Assembly (NCBI RefSeq): GCF_022815725.1
Contig: NZ_JALGRF010000002.1
Span: 1,172,644 to 1,236,643, forward strand
Length of the DNA stretch: 64,000 nucleotides
Direction of reading: 5' to 3'
From: Streptomyces sp. APSN-46.1
Lineage (GTDB): Bacteria > Actinomycetota > Actinomycetes > Streptomycetales > Streptomycetaceae
Positions within the stretch are counted from its first letter, which is position 1. Each line of letters starts with the position of its first letter. The translations under genes and the position numbers were made by a program. The notes under the pieces were generated by a model. It did not search any database and was not told the DNA's origin. It worked only from the letters and a program-made list of their open reading frames with translations. Positions 57,812 through 64,000 of the stretch are shown one piece after another.

Positions 57812-58006
57812 ATGGTGACTCGGCAGCAGGACAAGGCGGGCGGTGGGGTGGGGTGTGCTGGGAAGTTGCCGGATCTTTCCGGGCTCGATCTGGCCGCGTT
57901 GCGCGGGATCGACCATCCCGTGCTCGCCCAGGTCATCGAGGGCATGGTGGAGCGGGTCACGCACCCCGCCGAGATTCTCAACGCCTTCGATTCCGGAGTC
58001 GACTGA
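57812..58006 (+). CDS. fxsA: FxSxx-COOH-type RiPP precursor peptide (FxsA-like)
   Basis: A 64-residue peptide. The body (LPDLSGLDLAALRGIDHPVL, then AQVIEGMVERVTHPAEILNA) is the FxsA leader type, and it ends FDSGVD. The family usually ends FxSxx; here one Asp follows, giving FxSxxx. RBS AGGAGG is 4 nt from the ATG. The radical SAM gene downstream is expected to crosslink the C-terminal Phe region. The role of the product in the conflict system is unknown. Confidence 0.85.
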   Translation: MVTRQQDKAGGGVGCAGKLPDLSGLDLAALRGIDHPVLAQVIEGMVERVTHPAEILNAFDSGVD

Positions 58007-58124
58007 CCCCGGACGGGTCGGAGTTGACCGCTTTCCGCCGTTAGCCGCGCCCCTCCGACGGGCAGGGATGGGCCGTCCGGTGGGGCCGACTCCCAGCCCT
58101 GGCCGGGGGAGGGAGGCACAGGCG

Positions 58125-59378
58125 ATGAGGCAGACGAACACGAGCGGTGTCGCGCTGCCCGCCCATCGGCTCCACGCGCCGTGGCCGTACGCCCGCCTCG
58201 ACGTGCCCGCCCTCCGGGCCGCCGGACACCGGCCTTACCCCGTCCGGCAGTTCGTGCTGAAGACCCGCAGCCGCTGCAACCTCGCCTGCACCTACTGTTA
58301 CGTCTACGCCATGGCCGACCAGGGCTGGCGCGACCAGCCCCCCGCCATGACCCCGGCCACCGTCGCCCGCGCCGCCCGGCGGATCGCCGAGCACGCCGCC
58401 GCGCACGAGCTGGCCCGCGTAGACCTCGTCCTGCACGGCGGCGAGCCCCTGCTCACCGCCCCCGCCGGGCTCGCCGCGCCCGTCGAGGCCGTACGGGACG
58501 CCCTGCGCGCCTCGTCCCCCCGGACCAGGGTCACCGCCACCGTCCAGACCAACGGCACCCTGCTCACCCGGGGCCGCCTCGCCGCCCTCGCCGCCGCCGG
58601 GATCCGGGTCGGCGTCAGCCTCGACGGCGGGCTCCCCGCGCATAACGCCCGCCGCGTGGACCACGCCGGGCAGCCCGGGTTCGCGGCCGCCGCGCGCGGA
58701 CTGCGGCTGCTCGCGCGGCATCCCGCGAGCTACGCCGGGGTGCTCTGCGTCATCGACCTCGCGCAGGACCCGGTGGAGACGTACGAGAGCCTGCTGGCGT
58801 TCCGGCCGCCCTCGCTCGGGCTGCTGCTGCCGCTGGCGAACTGGAGCGACCCGCCGCCCGGCCATCCGGAGGGCAGTGACACCCCGTACGCCGACTGGCT
58901 CGTGGCCGTCTTCGAACGCTGGTGGCACGACGGGACGCGGCGCACCCGGGTCCGCGTCTTCGAGGAGATCATCGCCCTGCTGCTCGGCCTGCCCGCCGCC
59001 ACCGAGACCCTCGGGCTCGCCCCCGCCACCACGGCCGTGATCGAGACCGACGGCAGCATCGAGCAGGCCGACTCGCTGAAATCCGCCTACGAGGGCGCCG
59101 CCGTCACCGGCCTCACCCTCGACCGGCACACCTTCGACGACCTCCTCGACCACCCGGGACTCGCCGCCCGGCAGCTCGGGCGGGAGGCGCTGGCCGCCGG
59201 CTGCCGCTCCTGCGAACTCGTCGAGGTCTGCGGCGGCGGGCACTACCCGCACCGCTACCGCGCCGGAGAGGGATTCCGCCAGCCGTCCGTGTACTGCGCC
59301 GACCTCCAGGTCCTGATCAGGCACATCGGCCAGGCACTGCACGAAGCCGCCCATCAGCCCCGGCAGGCCGCCTCATGA
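58125..59378 (+). CDS. fxsB: Radical SAM/SPASM peptide maturase (FxsB-like)
   Basis: A 417-residue enzyme. The radical SAM cluster motif is CNLACTYC (C51, C55, C58), with LVLHGGEPLL and GVSLDGGLPAHNARR following. The SPASM-type cysteines are in CRSCELVEVCGGGHYPHRYR and PSVYC. Related enzymes form carbon-carbon cyclophane links on Phe in FxS peptides. ATG 58125 follows a GGGAGG RBS. Its stop overlaps the next gene by 4 nt. Confidence 0.88.
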   Translation: MRQTNTSGVALPAHRLHAPWPYARLDVPALRAAGHRPYPVRQFVLKTRSRCNLACTYCYVYAMADQGWRDQPPAMTPATVARAARRIAEHAAAHELARVDLVLHGGEPLLTAPAGLAAPVEAVRDALRASSPRTRVTATVQTNGTLLTRGRLAALAAAGIRVGVSLDGGLPAHNARRVDHAGQPGFAAAARGLRLLARHPASYAGVLCVIDLAQDPVETYESLLAFRPPSLGLLLPLANWSDPPPGHPEGSDTPYADWLVAVFERWWHDGTRRTRVRVFEEIIALLLGLPAATETLGLAPATTAVIETDGSIEQADSLKSAYEGAAVTGLTLDRHTFDDLLDHPGLAARQLGREALAAGCRSCELVEVCGGGHYPHRYRAGEGFRQPSVYCADLQVLIRHIGQALHEAAHQPRQAAS

Positions 59379-60778
59379 CCGACCGCACCGACCGCACCGA
59401 CCGCACCGACCGTACTGATCGCACTGATCGCACTGAGCACCCCGACCGTCCCGACCGCACCGCGCCGCCCGAGCGCCCCGACCCCGCGCGCCCCGACCCC
59501 GCCCGCCCCGACACGCTCACCGGGTTCAGCGTCACCCACCACACCCTCCGCGCCCTCGCCTCCACCGAGCCGTCGGCCGAAGGCACCCGCCTCGTCCGCG
59601 ACGTACGCCGCTCGAAGCGGCTCGTCCTGCTGCGTGCCGTCCTCGACGCCGCCCCCGGCGCGCAGCGCTGCGGCGGCGAGACCGCCGAGCACTGGGCCCT
59701 GCTGGAGGAGGCCGAACGGCACGACCCCGACGCGGTGCGCGACGTACTGCACTACCCGGCCACCGGGGTGTGGGCCGAGGAGACCCTGCGCCGCCTGCAC
59801 GCCCCGTACGGGCCCGCGCCCGACCTCGGCCACCTCGGGGCGCTCGCCGTGGCCGCCGCGCTGCGCGCCGGGATCGGCTTCAAGGCCACCCTGCGGCCCG
59901 TGCACGGCCGGCTCGTCCTGCCCACCCTCGGGCTGCTGCGCCCGCCCCGCCCCGGCCCGCTCGCCCTCGACGAACGGTCCTGGGACGCCCTCGACGCCCT
60001 GCCCCTGCACGGCCTCCCCGACGGGCGCACCGCCCTCGACGACCTCGACCCGTACCGGGCCCCCGCCCCCGGCCGCCCCGCCCCCGTGCGGCCCGCGCGG
60101 CGGCTGACCCCCAAGGGGCACAAGCGCTGGGACACCCAGTGGTCCGGCGCCCTCACCCTGCTGGAGCGCTACGACACCGCCCGCGCCGAGGAGATCGGGC
60201 GCCTGCTGCGCTCCGTCGTCCCGCTCGCCGGCGGCTCCCGCTCCAGCGGCGCCACCCTGCCCGCCGCCGCCGGCTCCCTGCTGGCCCGGGCGCAGGCGCC
60301 GCCCGCGCTGGCCGCCACCCTCGTCCACGAGGTCCAGCACGGGAAGCTGGCCGCCCTCGCGGACATCCTCACCCTGCACACCGCCGACCGGACCCCCAAG
60401 TACTGGGCCCCCTGGCGCACCGACCCCCGCCCCCTGGAGGGGCTGCTACAGGGCGCGTACGCCCACCTGGCCCTGGCCGGCTACTGGCAGCGCGCCGCCC
60501 TCTACGGGGCCCGGGGAGCCTGGGCCCAGCACGCCCGGATCAGGGCGCAGGTGGCCGCCGCCCTCCCCACCCTCCGGTCACGGCCCGAACTCACCTCCGC
60601 CGGGCGGGAGTTCACCGACGCCATGGCAGCCGCCGAACGGGCCATGGACGAACTCCCACCGCCCGGCGACCAGTACACCACCGCCCGCCGGACCCTGGAG
60701 CGGGAACGCCGCGCCTGGTGCGCGGCACACCCCGAACTCGCCACGTTCGTAGAAGGTCGAGGGGCCGCAGAGGGTTGA
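59375..60778 (+). CDS. HExxH-type putative peptide beta-hydroxylase of the Fxs system
   Basis: A 467-residue protein with HEVQH at residues 318-322 (LVHEVQHGKLAALADILTLH), the motif of the aKG-HExxH peptide beta-hydroxylase family found beside FxsB enzymes. It could hydroxylate the FxsA peptide. The first 45 residues are repetitive (TDR units from 9-bp DNA repeats, 59378-59435), probably a disordered tail. ATGA overlap with fxsB. Biochemical function is inferred from family naming. Confidence 0.75.
   Translation: MTDRTDRTDRTDRTDRTDRTEHPDRPDRTAPPERPDPARPDPARPDTLTGFSVTHHTLRALASTEPSAEGTRLVRDVRRSKRLVLLRAVLDAAPGAQRCGGETAEHWALLEEAERHDPDAVRDVLHYPATGVWAEETLRRLHAPYGPAPDLGHLGALAVAAALRAGIGFKATLRPVHGRLVLPTLGLLRPPRPGPLALDERSWDALDALPLHGLPDGRTALDDLDPYRAPAPGRPAPVRPARRLTPKGHKRWDTQWSGALTLLERYDTARAEEIGRLLRSVVPLAGGSRSSGATLPAAAGSLLARAQAPPALAATLVHEVQHGKLAALADILTLHTADRTPKYWAPWRTDPRPLEGLLQGAYAHLALAGYWQRAALYGARGAWAQHARIRAQVAAALPTLRSRPELTSAGREFTDAMAAAERAMDELPPPGDQYTTARRTLERERRAWCAAHPELATFVEGRGAAEG
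59378..59440 (+). repeat. 9-bp tandem repeats at the start of the hydroxylase gene
   Basis: accgaccgc and close variants (actgatcgc) recur six times right after the start codon, encoding TDR repeats. Copy number may vary by slippage without frameshift. Confidence 0.8.
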
Positions 60779-60845
60779 CGACCCCGCCGCTGCGATACCT
60801 TTTCCACCCCGTCCACCACCGCCCGGAGCCCAGGGAGACGGCCGC

Positions 60846-63800
60846 ATGACCGGTACCGGTAGTCGTCAGGACCGCGACGGAGCCGCGCGGCCGCAGCGGT
60901 TCGTCATCAGCTTCGCGGGCTTCAACCGCCCCTGGGCCGTGTGGATCGCCCACCGCCTGGAGGAACACGGCCACCGCGCCACCCTCCAGCGCTGGGACCC
61001 GCAGAACAGCCCCGGAGTCGCCCAGGCCCTGGAGGACCTCGCCCGTGGCGGCGGTCGGGTCCTGCTCGTCCTCAGCGAACGCTACTTCTCCGTCGGCACC
61101 CACACGGACGAGGAGTGGAACACCGCCCTGCGCGCCGTCACCGACCGCCACCCCGACCGGTTCGCCGCCGTCTGCCTCACCGACGCGCCGCTGCCCAGCG
61201 CCGTCGCCGTGCTGGAGAAGACCGACCTGTGGGGCCTGGACGCGTACGAGGCCGAGTACCGCGTGCTGCGCCGGCTGGAGCTGCCCACCGACCGGATCGG
61301 CAGCGAGAGCGGCCGGCGCGGGCCCCGCTTCCCCAACGACCCGCCCGAGATCTGGGGCCGGGTCCCGCGCCGCAACCCGCGGTTCACCGGCCGCAACGAC
61401 GTCATCGGGAGGCTGCGCGCCGCGCTCACCGAGGCTCCGCCCGGCGCCTCGGTCGTCACCCTCCTCGGCCTGTCCGGGGTGGGCAAGACCCAGGTCGCCA
61501 CCGAGTACGCGTACCGGTTCTCCTCCGAGTACGACGTGGTGTGGTGGGTCCCCGCCGAGGACCGGCCCACCCTGCGCGAGCGCCTCGCCGACCTGGCCCC
61601 CGCGCTCGGCCTGCCGCGCGGGGCGGGCAGCTACGGCGAGCTGATCCGGGCCGTCCTGGAGGCGCTGCGGCGCGGATCCCCGTACAACCGCTGGCTGCTG
61701 GTCTTCGACGGCTGCGACAACCCGGACGACCTCGCCGACCTGCTGCCCTCCGGCGCGGGCGATGTGATCATCACCTCCCGCAACCGCGAATGGGCCTCCC
61801 GGCACACCAGCCTGGTCGAAGTCCCGCTCTACGCACGGCCCGAGTCGGTCACCTTCATCCGCCGCCGGGCCCAGCGCCTGACCGGCGGGGAGGCCGACCA
61901 GCTCGCCGAGGCGCTGGAGGACTACCCGCTCGCCCTCGACCAGACCGCCGGCTGGCTCGCCGACTCGCCGCTGAGCGTCGGCGACTACCTGTCCCTGCTC
62001 CGGCGGCGGCTGGACTCCCACGAGGCCGTCACCCTCTCCGACGACTACCCGCTGCCCTTCCCCACCGCGCTGGCCATACTGCTCAACAACGTGCGGGAGA
62101 ACTTCCCCGACGCCCTCGCGCTGCTGCGGCTGTTCGTGTTCTTCGCGCCCGGCCGGGTCCCGCTGCGGCTGCTGCGCGAGTTCCCCGCCGACGACGTGCC
62201 CGAGCACCTCGCCGGCCTCATCAACGACCGGATCAGGTGGAACGCGGCCCTCAACAAGCTCGTGCAGTTCTCCGTCGTCCGCCTGGAGTACTCCGACCTG
62301 TCCGTGGAGGAGGGCGGCGGCGGGCTGGAGACCGTCCAGCTGCACAGCATGGTCCACAACATCGTCCGCGAGAACCTCTCCGAGGAGGAGTCCGCGCAGC
62401 TGTCCCGCGCGGTCCGCCAGGTCCTCGCGGCCGCCGACCCCGGACGCCCCTCCGACTCCCGGCTGTGGCCGCAGTACGCCGAGCTGATCCCCCACCTGGA
62501 GACCGCCGGGGTCCTCACCAGCACCAACCCCCGCATCCAGGGCTTCCTGCTGCAATGCCTGCGCTACCTGGCCCTCGCCGGGGAGTACCGCACCTGCCTG
62601 CGGCTGTGCGAGGAGACCGACCACGTCTGGCGGTCCCTGCTCGGCGACGACCACCCCAACGTCCGCGAGCTCGGCTACCAGTACGGGGGAGCCCTGCGCA
62701 ACCTCGGGCTGTTCCGCCGTGCCGAGACGCTGACCAGGGCGGTCGCAGACCGGCTCCGGGAGGAACGGGGCGAGCGGGACCTGGAGACGCTGCGCGCGAG
62801 CGCCGCGTACGGGGGCGTACTGCTGTGCGTCGCCCAGTTCGAACCCGCACGGGAGCTGTTCGAGCGCGGGCTGGAGACGTACCGGGAACTGCTGGGGGAG
62901 GACGACTCCACGACGCTGAACGCCCAGAACAACCTGGCCGCCACCTACCGGCTGCTGGGCCGCTACCAGGACGCGTACGACCTGGACCTAGACACCCTGC
63001 GACGGCGCGAGCGGGTGCTGCGCGCCCACCACATCTCCACCCTGTCCTCGGGGATCGCCTGCGCGATGGGGCTGCGGCTGATGGGCCGCTACCGGGAGGC
63101 GCAGACCCGGCAGGAACAGGGGGTCAAGCTCAACACCCAGGTGCTCGGGCCGGACCACCCGCAGACGCTGCGCGCCGAGCACAACCTCGGGATGTGCCTG
63201 CGCCGTTCCGGGGACATCCCGGGGGCGGGGCTACGGCTGCGGGGCGTGTGGGAGCGGGCCACCCGGGTGCTCGGGGCCGACTACCCGTGGACGCTGATGG
63301 TCGCCTCCGACTACGCCACCTATCTGCGCGAGTACGGGGACGTCGGCGAGGCCCGCCGGATCTCCGAGCACGTGATCCGCGGCTACCAGTCGCAGCTGGG
63401 CCTGGCCCACCCGTACAGCATCGGTACGGTCGGCAACCTGGGGCTGGTGCTGAGGGCCCAGGGCGAGCGGGCGGAGGGCCTGAGCCTGGCGGAACAGGCG
63501 CTGGTCGGGATGCGGGGCGCGCTGGGGGACCGGCACCCGTGGACCCTGGGGTGCGCGCTCAACGCGACCGGGCACCGCAACATCACCGGGCGGCTGGACG
63601 ACGCGCTCGCCCTGGGCCGGGAGACGCTGCGGGGGGCCGAGCGGGTGCTGGGGCCGGACCATCCGATGACGCTGAGCGCGCGGATCGCGCTGGCGGCGGA
63701 TCTGAGGTCGGTCCGGGAGGACGAGGAGGCCGCGCAGCACGAGGACGCCGGCATCAAGGCCCTGACCCGCACGCTGGGCCCGCAACACGTCCACACGGTG

Positions 63801-63851
63801 TCCGCCAAACAACGCACCCGCCCGTACTGGGACTTCGAGCCCCAACCGTAG
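60846..63851 (+). CDS. fxsT: TIR-like / NB-ARC / TPR protein of the Fxs system (FxsT-like)
   Basis: A 1001-residue STAND NTPase. Residues 18-150 are TIR-like (RFVISFAGFNRPWAVWIAHR, GRVLLVLSERYFSVGTHTDE). The NB-ARC starts near 190 with Walker A GLSGVGKT (208-215), Walker B WLLVFDGCDN and GDVIITSRN. From about 520 come repeated TPRs of the kinesin-light-chain type, with recurring LGPDHPQTLRAEHNLGMCLR and LGDRHPWTLGCALNATGH units. It resembles bacterial NLR-like immune proteins. As the last gene of the block it may be a sensor for the peptide product or an effector. Confidence 0.86.
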   Translation: MTGTGSRQDRDGAARPQRFVISFAGFNRPWAVWIAHRLEEHGHRATLQRWDPQNSPGVAQALEDLARGGGRVLLVLSERYFSVGTHTDEEWNTALRAVTDRHPDRFAAVCLTDAPLPSAVAVLEKTDLWGLDAYEAEYRVLRRLELPTDRIGSESGRRGPRFPNDPPEIWGRVPRRNPRFTGRNDVIGRLRAALTEAPPGASVVTLLGLSGVGKTQVATEYAYRFSSEYDVVWWVPAEDRPTLRERLADLAPALGLPRGAGSYGELIRAVLEALRRGSPYNRWLLVFDGCDNPDDLADLLPSGAGDVIITSRNREWASRHTSLVEVPLYARPESVTFIRRRAQRLTGGEADQLAEALEDYPLALDQTAGWLADSPLSVGDYLSLLRRRLDSHEAVTLSDDYPLPFPTALAILLNNVRENFPDALALLRLFVFFAPGRVPLRLLREFPADDVPEHLAGLINDRIRWNAALNKLVQFSVVRLEYSDLSVEEGGGGLETVQLHSMVHNIVRENLSEEESAQLSRAVRQVLAAADPGRPSDSRLWPQYAELIPHLETAGVLTSTNPRIQGFLLQCLRYLALAGEYRTCLRLCEETDHVWRSLLGDDHPNVRELGYQYGGALRNLGLFRRAETLTRAVADRLREERGERDLETLRASAAYGGVLLCVAQFEPARELFERGLETYRELLGEDDSTTLNAQNNLAATYRLLGRYQDAYDLDLDTLRRRERVLRAHHISTLSSGIACAMGLRLMGRYREAQTRQEQGVKLNTQVLGPDHPQTLRAEHNLGMCLRRSGDIPGAGLRLRGVWERATRVLGADYPWTLMVASDYATYLREYGDVGEARRISEHVIRGYQSQLGLAHPYSIGTVGNLGLVLRAQGERAEGLSLAEQALVGMRGALGDRHPWTLGCALNATGHRNITGRLDDALALGRETLRGAERVLGPDHPMTLSARIALAADLRSVREDEEAAQHEDAGIKALTRTLGPQHVHTVSAKQRTRPYWDFEPQP

Positions 63852-63884
63852 CCCTGGCCGCGCCATTCAGCCCCGCTGGCCACC

Positions 63885-63925
63885 TCCAGCCTCGCCGGCG
63901 TTTGAGGCGCGGGGTCTGGGGCGGC
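63885..63925. repeat. Third copy of the dispersed intergenic repeat (inverted)
   Basis: cgccggcgtttgaggcgcgg plus ggtctgggg (63893-63921) is the complement of the core found at 10590-10614. It lies just after the fxsT stop and may act as its terminator. Confidence 0.8.
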
Positions 63926-63939
63926 GCCCCCGGAAACCC

Positions 63940-64000
63940 GGCGCCGCCGGGCACCGGGGGCCCCCCCGCCCCCCCCCGCCCCACCCCCCGCGGCGGGGTG
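63940..64000. other. C-rich low-complexity window end
   Basis: The last 60 bases are almost only C and G with runs of up to 9 C. No gene or structure can be assigned; a contig edge or poor-quality sequence is possible. Confidence 0.5.

Noticed and set aside
57843..58124. N-terminal extension of the radical SAM gene to 57843
   Set aside because: The extension overlaps the FxsA gene in another frame; the ATG at 58125 has a good RBS and the conserved N-terminus starts there.

Overview
The window is a high-GC actinobacterial chromosome segment, almost certainly Streptomyces. The evidence is GC-rich third positions, frequent GTG starts and 4-nt stop/start overlaps, and Streptomyces signature loci in a familiar order: a B12-controlled nrdA, the dasR-dasABC-GH3-nagB chitosugar locus, a PdtaS-like kinase, wblE, a diacylglycerol kinase, the rshA-sigH stress sigma pair, snpA/snpR and sodX/sodN. 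I saw no rRNA, tRNA or CRISPR array.

Layout. 1-4.7 kb: start of nrdA with a cobalamin riboswitch and tandem NrdR-like boxes, a GNAT enzyme, a Uma2 protein, and a CstA carrier with its small partner. 4.7-11.8 kb: DasR regulon core (regulator, ABC uptake system, beta-N-acetylhexosaminidase, glucosamine-6-phosphate deaminase) with DasR operators. 12-21 kb: an atypical SDR with its TetR regulator, then the sensor kinase, WblE, lipid kinase, SigH module and an Na+/H+ antiporter. 21-25 kb: PLP enzyme, amidase, and an NO-detoxification pair (hmp/nsrR) with matching operators. 25-28 kb: a family 2 encapsulin shell gene (EshA type) followed by a polyprenyl diphosphate synthase. 29.5-32 kb: a TnpB (IS1341-type) element carrying a fragment of a second transposase, sitting between two convergent genes. 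32-45 kb: snpA/snpR, a PadR operon, a Clp-N protein, malic enzyme, an amino-acid ABC system, a methyltransferase, and the nickel superoxide dismutase pair sodX/sodN.

45.2-50.2 kb is a small genomic island. It is bounded by a perfect 34-bp duplication of the 3' end of sodN and carries GNAT, NUDIX, an HTH-TPR regulator split by an in-frame amber codon, a 21-bp operator-like palindrome, and a divergent chain of very small genes (72, 44, 107, 29 and 43 codons, several coupled by stop/start overlap) ending in a protein-L-isoaspartate methyltransferase homologue with a long C-terminal extension. It resembles an uncharacterised PIMT-type RiPP locus.

50.5-63.9 kb is one long operon-like block combining a ternary conflict module (trypsin-VMAP-like protein, MoxR AAA ATPase, vWA/TPR protein) with an Fxs RiPP module: an FxSxx-type peptide, a radical SAM/SPASM enzyme, an HExxH putative peptide hydroxylase, and a TIR-NB-ARC-TPR protein. 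A dispersed GC-rich intergenic repeat occurs three times (10.6, 57.7 and 63.9 kb). The window ends in C-rich low complexity.
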